DNA of 64,000 nt from Gammaproteobacteria bacterium (GTDB lineage: Bacteria > Pseudomonadota > Gammaproteobacteria > UBA6429 > Thiohalophilaceae): assembly GCA_024275115.1 (NCBI GenBank), contig JAJRZT010000082.1, positions 146,069 to 210,068 on the forward strand. Direction: 5' to 3'. Position 1 is the stretch's first letter. The number at the start of each line of letters is the position of its first letter. Below, in pieces: positions 33,056-43,935 of this stretch. The notes beneath the pieces were generated by a model, which was given only the letters and a program-made list of their open reading frames with translations, had not been told where the DNA came from and did not search any database. The position numbers and the translations under genes are program-made.

Positions 33056-33907
33056 ATGAAGTTTTTATTTGGCTTGGTCATGGTGTCTGCTTGTGTGCTT
33101 GGGGGTTATCTGGCAGCGGGTGGTGCTTTGTTAGCCTTGTGGCAGCCTTTTGAATTAGTCATTATTCTAGGCGGCTCTATCGGTGCCTTTATTATTGCAA
33201 ATACACCCAAGGTGATTAAAGAATCTGTTGCGGGTGTTCTGGGGTTATTTAAAGGTGCAAAATATAAAAAGCAAATGTATGTGGATTTGCTGGGTTTAAT
33301 GTATGCCTTGTTTTCCAAATCACGCAAGGAAGGTTTAATGGCTCTGGAAAATGATATTGAAGAGCCAGATCAAAGCGAAATTTTTAAAACCTATCCCAAG
33401 TTAGCGGCCAACCATCATTTAATTGATTTTATTTGTGACTATTTACGCCTGATGGTGGGTGGCAATATGAATGCTTTCGAATTAGAAAATTTGATGGATA
33501 TTGAATTAGACACACACCATGCCGAAAGTCATAAGTCGTGTGCAGCGATTATAGGCATGGGTGATGGTCTGCCCGCCTTTGGTATTGTTGCTGCGGTAAT
33601 GGGGGTGGTTATTACCATGGGGTATATTAATGAGCCACCCGATGTACTTGGGCACCATGTGGGTGCCGCATTGGTGGGAACTTTCCTGGGTATTTTGATG
33701 GCTTATGGCTTTGTAAGCCCAATGGGCACGGCCATGGAATCACGAGCGGAAGAAGATACTAAATTATTTGAAGTGGCAAAAGTATGTATCATGGCAACAT
33801 TAAATGGTTATACGCCACAAATTGCGGTCGAGTTTGGTCGTAAAGCTTTGTATAGCGATATGCGTCCGGGTTTTGTTGAATTAGAAGAATTTGTTAAAGG
33901 TAGCTAA
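33056..33907 (+). CDS. motA: Flagellar stator protein MotA
   Basis: MotA/TolQ family; ALENDIEEP, GIVAAVMGVVITMG. Confidence 0.93.
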   Translation: MKFLFGLVMVSACVLGGYLAAGGALLALWQPFELVIILGGSIGAFIIANTPKVIKESVAGVLGLFKGAKYKKQMYVDLLGLMYALFSKSRKEGLMALENDIEEPDQSEIFKTYPKLAANHHLIDFICDYLRLMVGGNMNAFELENLMDIELDTHHAESHKSCAAIIGMGDGLPAFGIVAAVMGVVITMGYINEPPDVLGHHVGAALVGTFLGILMAYGFVSPMGTAMESRAEEDTKLFEVAKVCIMATLNGYTPQIAVEFGRKALYSDMRPGFVELEEFVKGS

Positions 33908-33922
33908 GTTAAGGAATAACAC

Positions 33923-34897
33923 GTGGCAGGGGATGATAAAAAACAACCGATAGTCATTAAGAAGATTGTCGCAGGTGGTCATGGCCATCATGGTGGTGCA
34001 TGGAAAGTGGCCTATGCTGATTTTGTAACAGCGATGATGGCGTTTTTTTTATTGCTCTGGTTGTTAGGCATTACTGATGATGCTAAACGTGATGGAATTT
34101 CTGATTATTTCAAAAATCCGGCGGGAATAAAGGGTATTGGTGGTGCCAGCACCAGCATGATTAAACTCGGTGGTGCAAAAGAAATGCCCCGTGGAGACAG
34201 AACAAGAACCCAGGATGTAAGTCAGACAACCGAGCAACCTGAGCGCAAAAAAGGTGAAGCCGATTTACAGGTGGACGGCAATAGAGCAAGCGAATCAGCC
34301 GAAGAACAGGCAAAACGCAAAGCAGACAAAAAGACTTTAGATAATTTACTGCAAGTATTAAAGAAAGCCATCGAACAAAGCGCATCGTTAAGAAAATTCA
34401 AAGAGCAGCTTTATCTGGATATTACCCCTGATGGATTACGTATTCAGATTTTTGACAAAAAGAACCGGCCGATGTTTGACTTAGGCAGTGCTAAATTAAA
34501 ACCGTACACAAAGAAAATATTATATGAAATAGCAAAAATAATTCGTACTGTTCCAAACCGAATTAGTATTAGTGGGCATACCGATGCAACTCGTTTTCAC
34601 AAAGGTTACGTCATCTATGAAAACGATTATGGTGAAGAGATTAAGTTACCTTATACTAACTGGGAGTTATCTGCAGACAGAGCCAATGCTGCGCGTCGAA
34701 CCCTGTTGAAAGGGGGCGTTAAAGTAAAACAAATTGGCCGGGTTGTCGGGTTTTCATCGTCTGTTTTATATAACAAAAAGAATAAAACCGACCCAAGTAA
34801 CCGGCGTATTACTATTATTGTTATGAACAGGGAGTCCGAGTTTGATATGAAGTTAACCGAAGGTGCGGATACGGTTAAACAGGAACTGACTCACTAA
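33923..34897 (+). CDS. motB: Flagellar stator protein MotB
   Basis: HHGGAWKVAYADFVTAMMAFFLLLWLL plug/TM and OmpA-like peptidoglycan-binding domain. Confidence 0.94.
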   Translation: MAGDDKKQPIVIKKIVAGGHGHHGGAWKVAYADFVTAMMAFFLLLWLLGITDDAKRDGISDYFKNPAGIKGIGGASTSMIKLGGAKEMPRGDRTRTQDVSQTTEQPERKKGEADLQVDGNRASESAEEQAKRKADKKTLDNLLQVLKKAIEQSASLRKFKEQLYLDITPDGLRIQIFDKKNRPMFDLGSAKLKPYTKKILYEIAKIIRTVPNRISISGHTDATRFHKGYVIYENDYGEEIKLPYTNWELSADRANAARRTLLKGGVKVKQIGRVVGFSSSVLYNKKNKTDPSNRRITIIVMNRESEFDMKLTEGADTVKQELTH

Positions 34898-34905
34898 GCA
34901 GTTGT

Positions 34906-35814
34906 TCAGTTTTCATCAATAGATTCAAATATCGACAAATAACTTTCATAACGCTGTTTGCTAATCGCCCCTTTGTTAACAGCAGCAACAACCGCACAAC
35001 CTGGTTCGGCATGGTGCAGGCAGTTTCTGAATTTACATTGTTCACCGTGTTGTTGTATTTCTCTAAAGCCACGTGCAAGTTCGTTTTTTTCTATATTCCA
35101 TAACCCAAATTCACGTATGCCGGGTGAGTCGATCAGTTTCCCATTGTTAGGAATAGTATATAGGTAGGCGGTGGTGGTTGTGTGTTTGCCTTTATTGGTG
35201 CTATCTGATATTTCTTTTGTTCGTGCCGGTTGTTCAGGCAGGATGGCATTAACGATAGACGATTTACCCACGCCAGACTGGCCAACAACAATATTTGTTT
35301 TGTTTGCCATTGTATTGAGCAAAGCATCAATTCCTTCGTTACTTTTAGCACTAATATAAAAAAGAGGGATGTTTATATCTGAATAGTTTTGCAGGTTACT
35401 TTTAAGCTGTTCGCCGTTATCTTTGCCAAGCAAATCGACTTTATTTAAAACAATAACGGGAGTAAAGTTAGAGAACGTTGCCGCAATCAGGTAACGGTCA
35501 ATCAGGCCATATTTAATGGCATCATTCAGACTGATAACAATGACCATTTGATCAATATTAGTCGCAATTTGTTTGGGCTTGGGGTTTAAGTTATTGCGTC
35601 GAGACAGAACACTACGGCGTGGTAAAATTTCTGTAATAACTATTTCATTGTTTTGTTCGATTTTATATTTTATTTTATCGCCACATAAGGGTTTACCGAC
35701 ACTCTTTAATGATTTTGCAGTGAGTAGCTTCTGGTCGGTTGTTTCTATTTTGCATTGGTTACCATAACTGGCGATAACGGTTGCCTGCTGTGTATTTTTA
35801 TTATCTTTTGACAT
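34906..35814 (-). CDS. rsgA: Small ribosomal subunit biogenesis GTPase RsgA
   Basis: Circularly permuted GTPase: NKVDLL, GQSGVGKSSIVNAI, DSPGIREFGL, Zn-binding C-term. Confidence 0.95.
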   Translation of the reverse strand: MSKDNKNTQQATVIASYGNQCKIETTDQKLLTAKSLKSVGKPLCGDKIKYKIEQNNEIVITEILPRRSVLSRRNNLNPKPKQIATNIDQMVIVISLNDAIKYGLIDRYLIAATFSNFTPVIVLNKVDLLGKDNGEQLKSNLQNYSDINIPLFYISAKSNEGIDALLNTMANKTNIVVGQSGVGKSSIVNAILPEQPARTKEISDSTNKGKHTTTTAYLYTIPNNGKLIDSPGIREFGLWNIEKNELARGFREIQQHGEQCKFRNCLHHAEPGCAVVAAVNKGAISKQRYESYLSIFESIDEN

Positions 35815-35833
35815 GGCGTGTTATAGGCAATCT

Positions 35834-36136
35834 TTATTCTTTAAAATGATAAAAAGTGGAATTTAAGTAGTGTTGTAGATCCAGTATTTGATCTTCAGGC
35901 CAGTTTGTTCCCAGGCTGTTTTTACAACGCTTTAGTTGGGCGTCCAGTTCACTTAATGAGTTTATCTTGCGATTTTCTCGAGTATATATTTCATTCCCTT
36001 TGTCACTATAGATGGCTGCATGACAACTGGTGCAGTTACTGTCATGCAATTCCTGACCGCGCTCAATATCAAGTGCAAAGCCACTGGCTGGCCATGTAAA
36101 CAAGGAGATAATGAATGGAGTCAATAAACTTTTCAT
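35834..36136 (-). CDS. Small periplasmic c-type cytochrome
   Basis: Signal peptide, CTSCH heme motif. Confidence 0.85.
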   Translation of the reverse strand: MKSLLTPFIISLFTWPASGFALDIERGQELHDSNCTSCHAAIYSDKGNEIYTRENRKINSLSELDAQLKRCKNSLGTNWPEDQILDLQHYLNSTFYHFKE

Positions 36137-36137
36137 T

Positions 36138-37388
36138 TTATAATCTAGCTAAATGGGCAACTCTGACCGGTGCGGGTGGATGGGAATCATAAAAAGCTGA
36201 ATACAGCGGGTCGGGTGTGAGCGTATTGGAGTTTTCTTCATAGAGTTTAACCAGCGCAGTAATCAGATTATTGGCATCGGTATTTTCTGCAGCAAACTCA
36301 TCGGCCTCGAATTCATGTTTACGACTCATGAGTGAAAAAATCGGGGTGAGAAAAATACTGATTAAAGGTGTTACCAGCATAAACAGAATTAAGGCCATAT
36401 GTGAAGAAACCTGACTTACACCTAAGCCCTCATAGATAAAAGTTTGATCAATTAGCCAGGCTAATAAGGCTAAACCGCCCAGGCTCATCAACGCCATTGT
36501 GAAAATACGTTTTTTAATATGGTTACGTTTAAAATGCCCCAGCTCATGTGCAAGCACAGCTTCAATTTCATTATGTTGCAAAGAATTGAGCAAGGTGTCA
36601 AAAAAGACGATGCGTTTGTTGCTACCAAAACCGGTAAAATAGGCATTACCGTGGCTTGAACGTTTGGAACCATCCATAATAAATACGCCGTTACTGGTAA
36701 AACCACAACGCTCGAGTAGTTGAGTAATTTTAGATTTAAGTTCCGGCTCGTCCAGTGGCGTAAATTTGTTAAAGATGGGCGCAATAAATGCAGGGTAGAG
36801 CCACATCATTAGCATACTAAAACCAAACCAGCTTCCCCATACATAGAGCCACCAGTAAGGGCTGACATCACGTAAGTCCATTAACCAAAGCACAAAGTAT
36901 AAAAACGGCAGGCCAATAACGAGCATGATGGCTGTTGATTTTAGTGTATCGGTGATAAACATTTTAAGTGTCAGGCGGTTAAAGCCAAATTTTTCTTCAA
37001 TAACAAATGTTTTGTATAAGGTGAAGGGAAGATCCAGAAAGCCGGAGATTAAGCCTAAACCAAAAATGACGGCGATACCGGTGAGAATTGGGCTAAACTC
37101 AAATGAGCGCATAAAGTCATCCAGTAATTGCAAACCGCCCCCGAGAGTCCAGATTACAAGTAAAATGCTAGCAAAGCTGAGTTCGAGCATACCAAATTTG
37201 CTTCGTGTCATTGTGTAATCGGCTGCTTTTTGGTGAGCTTCAAGTGATATTTTATTTGCAAAAGCAGCGGGTACCGCGGCACGATGATCCTGAATATGCT
37301 TAATATGGCGGCGTGATAACCACAGTTGTAAGGTGTAAGAGGCAATAAGTAAAAAGATAAAACTGGTCTGGATATCGCTGGCTGTCAT
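36138..37388 (-). CDS. M48 family peptidase (Ste24/CAAX-type endopeptidase)
   Basis: HELGHFKRNH zinc motif, multiple TM segments, EFEADEFAAE. Confidence 0.93.
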   Translation of the reverse strand: MTASDIQTSFIFLLIASYTLQLWLSRRHIKHIQDHRAAVPAAFANKISLEAHQKAADYTMTRSKFGMLELSFASILLVIWTLGGGLQLLDDFMRSFEFSPILTGIAVIFGLGLISGFLDLPFTLYKTFVIEEKFGFNRLTLKMFITDTLKSTAIMLVIGLPFLYFVLWLMDLRDVSPYWWLYVWGSWFGFSMLMMWLYPAFIAPIFNKFTPLDEPELKSKITQLLERCGFTSNGVFIMDGSKRSSHGNAYFTGFGSNKRIVFFDTLLNSLQHNEIEAVLAHELGHFKRNHIKKRIFTMALMSLGGLALLAWLIDQTFIYEGLGVSQVSSHMALILFMLVTPLISIFLTPIFSLMSRKHEFEADEFAAENTDANNLITALVKLYEENSNTLTPDPLYSAFYDSHPPAPVRVAHLARL

Positions 37389-37510
37389 AGGAATACAATC
37401 ACTTTGAATATTTATTTTATAAATACGGGCACTTATGCTAGCGCAAAAATGCTAAACTTTATTAATTATATCGAGTTCGCTCATTGATAGCTATTATATA
37501 AGGAATAACC

Positions 37511-38062
37511 ATGGGACAAAATGCAAATAATCTAATCTGGATTGATTTGGAAATGACCGGTTTAGACACCCAGAATGATGTCATTATTGAAATTGCTACC
37601 ATTGTGACCGATGCAGAATTAAATATTCTTGCAGAAGGCCCGATGATTGCGATACACCAGCCTGATTCAGTGATGGCGGGTATGGATGACTGGAATACCA
37701 AACAGCATGGTGGCTCAGGCCTGACCGAAAGGGTGAAGCAAAGCCAGCATAACGAAAAACAGGCCGAGCAAGAGACCATTGATTTTCTACGACAGTATGT
37801 GCCAGCAAAAATGTCGCCTATGTGTGGTAATAGTATTTGCCAGGATAGACGTTTTTTAGCACGCTGTATGCCTGAACTAGAAGTGTTTTTTCATTATCGT
37901 AATCTTGATGTTAGCAGCATTAAAGAACTGGTTAAACGCTGGAAACCTGAAATTGCCAGTGGTTTAACGAAACAGTCATCACACCTTGCTATGGACGATG
38001 TAAAGGATTCTATTAATGAATTAATTTATTATCGTAGCCACTTTTTTAATCTGAACAAATAA
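37511..38062 (+). CDS. orn: Oligoribonuclease
   Basis: [43 protein letters not shown]. Confidence 0.97.
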   Translation: MGQNANNLIWIDLEMTGLDTQNDVIIEIATIVTDAELNILAEGPMIAIHQPDSVMAGMDDWNTKQHGGSGLTERVKQSQHNEKQAEQETIDFLRQYVPAKMSPMCGNSICQDRRFLARCMPELEVFFHYRNLDVSSIKELVKRWKPEIASGLTKQSSHLAMDDVKDSINELIYYRSHFFNLNK

Positions 38063-38205
38063 CTAAAATTAGTCCTGCCCTAAAATGATTTACTCGAGTC
38101 AGTAACTCGACAAGCCTTCCTTAATCTCGCGCCAATGGATTGACGTGTAGACTTTCTTATTTCCTAATCTATTGATTTAATTCTAAATTAAAAATTAATC
38201 CAGCG

Positions 38206-38221
38206 TGGCATGTGTTTTGCA
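38206..38221 (+). promoter_or_regulatory. Candidate sigma-54 promoter upstream of fliL
   Basis: TGGCATGTGTTTTGCA matches TGGCAYG-N4-TTGCW; GG/GC spacing 10 nt; 72 bp before fliL. Confidence 0.72.
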
Positions 38222-38292
38222 CTTTAGCTAATACAAGCACAGGTGCTTACTATTTATAATTTTAATAAGGGTTACTTTCTTAAGGAAAAGTC

Positions 38293-38871
38293 ATGGCGAA
38301 AGAAGAAAAAGAAAAAGATCTTGATCTTGACGTAGAACAAAAAGGCAAAAGCAAAACTAAACTGCTGATTATTGTTTTAATTGTTGTGGTATTGGCTGTT
38401 GGTGGTGGTGTAGCGGCTCTGCTTTTATTAGGTGGCGACAGCGAAGGCGCAAAGGACGGGGGGGGGAATGAAGAGGCCGCAGCGGCCGTACCAGCAGATG
38501 CGATTTATTCAGAACTACGTCCTACCTTTATCATTAATTTTGAAGATACAAGCAAGGCACGCTATGTTCAGCTGGACTTAACCGTAATGGCGCATACGCA
38601 AAAATCGATTGATTTAGTACAGGAGCATTCTCCTGTTATCCGCAACAATATTATTGCAATACTAAGTGGTCAGAAATACGAAGTACTCAGCACCTATGAA
38701 GGCAAGCAAAAACTGCGGGCTGAATTATTAAACTCAATTAACCAGACAATTTCCACGGAAGTAAATAATATGCCGCCGGCTGATCCCAAAGCGGACGATG
38801 GTGCTGCTCCTTTACCGCCAGGGAGCAATTATATTAAAGCCATTTATTTTACCAGCCTGGTTATGCAGTAA
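38293..38871 (+). CDS. fliL: Flagellar basal body-associated protein FliL
   Basis: Single TM, FliL domain, first gene of fliLMNOPQR. Confidence 0.93.
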   Translation: MAKEEKEKDLDLDVEQKGKSKTKLLIIVLIVVVLAVGGGVAALLLLGGDSEGAKDGGGNEEAAAAVPADAIYSELRPTFIINFEDTSKARYVQLDLTVMAHTQKSIDLVQEHSPVIRNNIIAILSGQKYEVLSTYEGKQKLRAELLNSINQTISTEVNNMPPADPKADDGAAPLPPGSNYIKAIYFTSLVMQ

Positions 38872-38881
38872 GGGATAGCGT

Positions 38882-39901
38882 ATGTCGGTTAATGAACTTT
38901 TATCCCAGGATGAGATTGATGCGCTACTACATGGTGTTGATAATGGTGATGTTGAAACAGATGATGCTGAACTGACTGATGGTGTTGCTCGGCAATTTGA
39001 TTTTGCCTCACATGATCGAATTGTTCGTGGCCGGATGCCAACCCTTGAGATGATAAACGAACGTTTTGCTCGCCAGTTCAGAATTAGCATTTTTAATTTA
39101 TTAAGACGCTCAGCAGAAATTTCAGTCAGTGGCGTACAAATGCTAAAGTTTTCTGAATATCTGCACAGTATGTTTGTTCCCACCAGTTTAAATATTGTAA
39201 AACTCAAACCTTTGCGTGGTCCAGCTTTATGTGTCTTTGATCCTAAACTGGTTTTTATTTTGGTGGATAATTTTTTTGGCGGTACCGGGCGGCATGCAAA
39301 AATTGAAGGGCGCGAATTTACGCCAACTGAACAACGCGTCATCAGCCTCGTACTTGAGCTTGCATTTAAAGATTTGCAGGAAGCATGGAAGCCAGTACTT
39401 CCTGTTGAATTTGAATTTTTAAGCCGGGAAGTTAATCCACAATTTGCCAATATTGTTAGCCCGAATGAAGTGGTTGTACTTAGCACCTTTCATGTTGAGC
39501 TTGATGGTGGTGGTGGTGACTTTCAGGTGACCCTTCCGTATTCGATGCTGGAACCTATTCGTGAATTGCTGGATGCAGGTTTGCAAAGTGACACGGCAGA
39601 AAAAGATGATCGTTGGACAGTCTCGTTGTTAGAAGAAATAAAACTGGCTGAAATTCCATTGTATTCTGAATTGACGGAAGTTGATTTATCACTGCGTGAT
39701 GTACTGAATTTTAAAGAAGGTGATGTTATTCCAATTGATTTACCGGATGAAGTGACCTTGTTGAGTGAGGAAATACCGTTATTTCGCTGTGAGTACGGTA
39801 TTTCGGAAGGGATGATGGCAGTAAAAATTAAGCGCCCGATTAACAAAGGGTTGCCAGCCGCTGATTCGATGTTGATGTTAGAAGGAGAAAATAATGAGTG
39901 A
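38882..39901 (+). CDS. fliM: Flagellar motor switch protein FliM
   Basis: N-terminal LSQDEIDALLHG, FliM core. Confidence 0.97.
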   Translation: MSVNELLSQDEIDALLHGVDNGDVETDDAELTDGVARQFDFASHDRIVRGRMPTLEMINERFARQFRISIFNLLRRSAEISVSGVQMLKFSEYLHSMFVPTSLNIVKLKPLRGPALCVFDPKLVFILVDNFFGGTGRHAKIEGREFTPTEQRVISLVLELAFKDLQEAWKPVLPVEFEFLSREVNPQFANIVSPNEVVVLSTFHVELDGGGGDFQVTLPYSMLEPIRELLDAGLQSDTAEKDDRWTVSLLEEIKLAEIPLYSELTEVDLSLRDVLNFKEGDVIPIDLPDEVTLLSEEIPLFRCEYGISEGMMAVKIKRPINKGLPAADSMLMLEGENNE

Positions 39902-40340
39902 TTCAGATAATGAATCGGATGTAATGGATGAATGGGCAGAGGCTCTGGAAGAGTCCGGTGATGCCAGCTCGGACGATTCCAGTTCAGGCGATTCAAGTTT
40001 AGATGCCGTTGCCGCTGATGCAGGTGTGACGGCAGCTGGGTTTGACAACCTGGAAGATAATTCAAAAGCTTCCGGTGATGATATTAATATGGATGTTATT
40101 TTAGACATTCCGGTAAAACTATCAATGGAGATAGGGCGCACCAGTGTCAATATTCGTAGTTTGTTGCAACTTAATCAGGGTTCGGTTATTGAGCTAGACA
40201 GAATGGCGGGGGAACCGTTAGATGTTTTAGTCAATGGAACGCTTATTGCGCATGATGAAGTGGTGGTTGTTAACGAAAAATTTGGTATTCGTTTAACCGA
40301 CGTAGTGAGCCCAGCTGAACGTGTTAAGAAACTACGTTAA
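39894..40340 (+). CDS. fliN: Flagellar motor switch protein FliN
   Basis: SpoA domain: DIPVKLSMEIGRTSVNIRSLLQLNQGSVIELDRMAGEPLDVLVNGTLIAHDEVVVVNEKFGIRLTDVVS. Confidence 0.97.
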   Translation: MSDSDNESDVMDEWAEALEESGDASSDDSSSGDSSLDAVAADAGVTAAGFDNLEDNSKASGDDINMDVILDIPVKLSMEIGRTSVNIRSLLQLNQGSVIELDRMAGEPLDVLVNGTLIAHDEVVVVNEKFGIRLTDVVSPAERVKKLR

Positions 40341-40352
40341 CTGCATATTGCT

Positions 40353-40976
40353 ATGGACTTAACCCGCAGTAATGCTGTTGTAAAAAAAGTTATATTTAGT
40401 ATAAGTTTTTTATTTCTGGTTAATATACCTTATGCCACTGCAGCTGCTTCTGAAAATAAAGATGTTATTGAAGCACAGGAAATAACATCTGCCCCATTGA
40501 ATCCCAAACTAAAATCCAGTTTAGAACCAAATACTAATGCAGACGCAAAGATAGGCGATGCTCTGGAAAGCGCTTCGCATATTGGTGTGTCTAATTATCT
40601 ACAGATGATTTTGGGTTTGTTCGGCGTTGTTGCCTTTATTTTTGCTATCGCATGGCTTGCTAAACGTATGGGGGCTTTAAATGCGTCTTATTCATCTAGT
40701 TTAAAGGTTGTGGCTGGTTTAAATGTTGGACATCGTGAAAAAATTATTGTTGTACAGGTAATGGATAAGCAATTATTGGTTGGTGTTACACAAACTAATA
40801 TTCAGTTGTTATCTGAGTTAGACGAACCTATATCTGAATCTGCCCCCTCATCTTTTGGCGGCTTCCAGGAAAAGTTGCAGGCTGCGATTGTTGGCCAAAA
40901 GGATAAATTCCAGAAAGGAAAAAGTGCAGTCAATAAATCATCAGCGAATGAGTTTAGAAAGGATGACGATAAATGA
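40353..40976 (+). CDS. fliO: Flagellar biosynthesis protein FliO
   Basis: TM plus FliO region; position between fliN and fliP. Confidence 0.88.
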   Translation: MDLTRSNAVVKKVIFSISFLFLVNIPYATAAASENKDVIEAQEITSAPLNPKLKSSLEPNTNADAKIGDALESASHIGVSNYLQMILGLFGVVAFIFAIAWLAKRMGALNASYSSSLKVVAGLNVGHREKIIVVQVMDKQLLVGVTQTNIQLLSELDEPISESAPSSFGGFQEKLQAAIVGQKDKFQKGKSAVNKSSANEFRKDDDK

Positions 40977-41707
40977 AGCGCTTTTTCTGGCTGGTATTAT
41001 TATTTTTACCTGCTTCAGGGATGGCGGCAGAAGCTTTTGAGGCTTTTTCAGTAAAAACACAAGCCAGTGGTGATCAGGTTTATTCAGTCAGTATTCAAAC
41101 TCTGGCCTTAATGACCGTATTAAGCCTGTTGCCTGCGGCATTAATGATGATGACATCGTTTACCCGTATTATTATTGTTCTATCCATTCTTCGTCAGGCA
41201 TTGGGTTTAATGCAAACGCCGTCTTCTCAAACCCTAATAGGCTTGGCCCTGTTTTTAACCTTCTTTGTTATGGCGCCGGTATTTAACCAGATTAATACAT
41301 CAGCACTGCAGCCCTATTTAAACGATTCAATTTCTTTTCAAACGGCGACTGAAAAGGGTGGCGAGCCATTACGTGAGTTTATGCTAGGCCAAACACGCGA
41401 ATCGGATATTAGCATGTTTATGAAGATATCAGGTGATAAGGATTACGTCTCGAAAAAAGATATTCCTTTTACTATTTTAGTGCCGGCTTTTGTAACAAGT
41501 GAATTAAAAACAGCTTTTCAGATTGGGTTTTTATTGTTTATACCTTTTCTGATTATTGATTTAGTTATTGCCAGTGTCTTGATGTCTATGGGTATGGTGA
41601 TGTTATCCCCGATGATTGTATCTTTACCCTTTAAAATAATGTTGTTTGTTCTAGTCGATGGCTGGACATTAATTATGGGAACGTTGGCGTCCAGTTTTTA
41701 TGTTTAA
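40973..41707 (+). CDS. fliP: Flagellar export protein FliP
   Basis: [43 protein letters not shown]. Confidence 0.97.
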   Translation: MKRFFWLVLLFLPASGMAAEAFEAFSVKTQASGDQVYSVSIQTLALMTVLSLLPAALMMMTSFTRIIIVLSILRQALGLMQTPSSQTLIGLALFLTFFVMAPVFNQINTSALQPYLNDSISFQTATEKGGEPLREFMLGQTRESDISMFMKISGDKDYVSKKDIPFTILVPAFVTSELKTAFQIGFLLFIPFLIIDLVIASVLMSMGMVMLSPMIVSLPFKIMLFVLVDGWTLIMGTLASSFYV

Positions 41708-41742
41708 TATTTTTTATTGCGGTTTATAAATCGAGGTTATGT

Positions 41743-42012
41743 ATGACACCTGAAAGTGTTTTATCTATATTTCAACACGCACTTGAAATTATTCTTTTGT
41801 TGATCGTGGTGATTTTGGTGCCAGCATTAATGGTTGGTTTGTTAGTGAGTATGTTTCAGGCAGCAACGCAGATCAATGAGCAAACTTTAAGTTTTATTCC
41901 AAAATTAATTGTAACACTTGGTGTTTTGATGGCAGCGGGTCCCTGGATGTTGCGTATTCTGGTTGAGTATACAACCAAATTGATACAAGACATTCCCTAT
42001 TTAATAAGGTGA
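41743..42012 (+). CDS. fliQ: Flagellar export protein FliQ
   Basis: 89 aa, two TM, FliQ pattern. Confidence 0.96.
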   Translation: MTPESVLSIFQHALEIILLLIVVILVPALMVGLLVSMFQAATQINEQTLSFIPKLIVTLGVLMAAGPWMLRILVEYTTKLIQDIPYLIR

Positions 42013-42015
42013 ATA

Positions 42016-42783
42016 ATGGTTATTACCGGCTCAGAACTAACCGCGCTAGTGGGTTCCTTTCTCTGGCCTTTATTCAGAGTGAGTGCGGTGGTAATGACAG
42101 CACCAATATTTGGCGCAAAAACAGTGCCGATGCGAATAAAATTATTTATTAGTCTGGTACTAACGAGTGTTGTTGTTCCTTTATTGCCACCGATGCCGGC
42201 AGTGGAAGTGTTTAGTTTGCAGGGCTTGTATATTACCGCAAACCAGATACTTATTGGTGTTGCTATTGGGTTTACCACACAACTGGTGTTCGCTGCCATT
42301 ATTACTGCTGGTCAGATTGTTGCGATGCAAATGGGGCTTGGTTTTTCGTTGATGGTAGACCCGCAAAATGGTACGCAGGCGCCGGTATTAAGCCAGTTTT
42401 ATATTATTTTTGTGGTGCTTATATTCTTAAGTCTAAATGGGCATCTGGTTTTGGTTCAGGTAATGGTTGATGGTTTTGAAACACTGCCGATTGCGTTAAC
42501 TGGCTTATCAACCGATAGTCTGTGGGGGATTGTAACCTGGGGCGCTTATATTTTTTCAGGTGCATTAGGTATTGCGATACCGACTATTGCATCATTACTT
42601 GTTGTTAATTTGTCATTTGGCATTATGACGCGAGCTGCACCACAATTAAATATTTTTGCAATTGGCTTTCCTATAACAATGATTCTCGGGTTTTCGCTTG
42701 TGTTACTAACTATTTCAAATGTTTCGCCAAAGTCGAATGAGTTGTTTTTAAATGTATATCAGTTAATTCGAGGTTTCCATTAA
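42016..42783 (+). CDS. fliR: Flagellar export protein FliR
   Basis: FliR family membrane protein, synteny. Confidence 0.95.
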   Translation: MVITGSELTALVGSFLWPLFRVSAVVMTAPIFGAKTVPMRIKLFISLVLTSVVVPLLPPMPAVEVFSLQGLYITANQILIGVAIGFTTQLVFAAIITAGQIVAMQMGLGFSLMVDPQNGTQAPVLSQFYIIFVVLIFLSLNGHLVLVQVMVDGFETLPIALTGLSTDSLWGIVTWGAYIFSGALGIAIPTIASLLVVNLSFGIMTRAAPQLNIFAIGFPITMILGFSLVLLTISNVSPKSNELFLNVYQLIRGFH

Positions 42784-42785
42784 TA

Positions 42786-43916
42786 ATGGCTGAAGATACT
42801 GGACAAGAACGCACCGAAGAGGCGACCCCCCGACGTAAACAACAAGCGCGGGAAAAGGGGCAGGTTCCTTCGTCCCGGGAATTAAATACTATGGTCATGA
42901 TGCTGGCGGCTGCCGGTTCGATGGCACTGCTTGGGTCTGGAATAGTACAGGGAATAAAAGAGCTAGCTGTGTGGAATTTACAGGTTAGTCGTGAACAAAT
43001 ATTTGATGTGAGTACCATGTTTTCATTGTTGGAAGAATCGTTATTGCATGCAGTGTTGAGTTTAGCGCCTTTTTTTCTGGTTATGCTTCTTGCTGCATTA
43101 GTTGGGCCGATTGTGATTGGTGGCGTAAATTTTAGTATGCAGGCTATGGTGTTTAAATTTGACAAGCTTGATCCGGTTAAAGGCCTGGGGCGGGTTTTTT
43201 CAATCAAAGGACTGGTTGAACTTATTAAGGCGCTGATTAAATTCCTTGTTATCGGTACAGTTGCGGTTGTGTTTTTATACCATCAATTTGAAAATTACCT
43301 TGGTCTGGGTAATGAGCCTATCAGCCTTGCTTTACCTCATACCACGCAGTTGTTGATTGCCGCTTTTATTACCATTGCGGCGTCTTTAATACTTATTGCA
43401 CTGGTTGATGTGCCATTCCAGATTTGGGATTACAAAAAACAATTGAAGATGACCTTTCAGGAAGTTAAGGATGAGAACAAGGACACAGAAGGTAATCCAG
43501 AAGTTCGGAGCCGGGTAAAACGTGTACAGAATGAAATAGCACAGCGGCGAATGATGTCCGAAGTGCCTGAAGCCGATGTTATTATCACCAACCCGGAACA
43601 TTATTCTATTGCCTTAAAATACGACCCGAAAACAATGGCGGCTCCCTTGCTGGTTGCAAAAGGGGTGGACATTATTGCTATGCAGATACGTCGTATTGCC
43701 AATGAAAACAATGTACCTATTCTGGAAGCCCCCCCTTTGGCGCGTTCTTTGTACCATACCACCGAAATTAACGCAGCTATTCCTGCTGGTTTATATCTGG
43801 CGGTGGCGCAGGTGCTGGCTTATATATTTAAATTACGAAAAACATCATCCAGTCAATATTCAGATCATAAAATGCAGGATTTAGATATTCCTGACGATTT
43901 GCAATTTGATAGTTAA
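42786..43916 (+). CDS. flhB: Flagellar export switch protein FlhB
   Basis: AEDTGQERTEEATPRRKQQAREKGQV, autocleavage NPEH. Confidence 0.97.
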   Translation: MAEDTGQERTEEATPRRKQQAREKGQVPSSRELNTMVMMLAAAGSMALLGSGIVQGIKELAVWNLQVSREQIFDVSTMFSLLEESLLHAVLSLAPFFLVMLLAALVGPIVIGGVNFSMQAMVFKFDKLDPVKGLGRVFSIKGLVELIKALIKFLVIGTVAVVFLYHQFENYLGLGNEPISLALPHTTQLLIAAFITIAASLILIALVDVPFQIWDYKKQLKMTFQEVKDENKDTEGNPEVRSRVKRVQNEIAQRRMMSEVPEADVIITNPEHYSIALKYDPKTMAAPLLVAKGVDIIAMQIRRIANENNVPILEAPPLARSLYHTTEINAAIPAGLYLAVAQVLAYIFKLRKTSSSQYSDHKMQDLDIPDDLQFDS

Positions 43917-43935
43917 CGTTACATAAGGTGTAAAA

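Noticed and set aside
38812-39486. 224-aa minus-strand ORF opposite fliM
   Set aside because: Ser/Thr-rich antisense ORF inside a clear fliM gene
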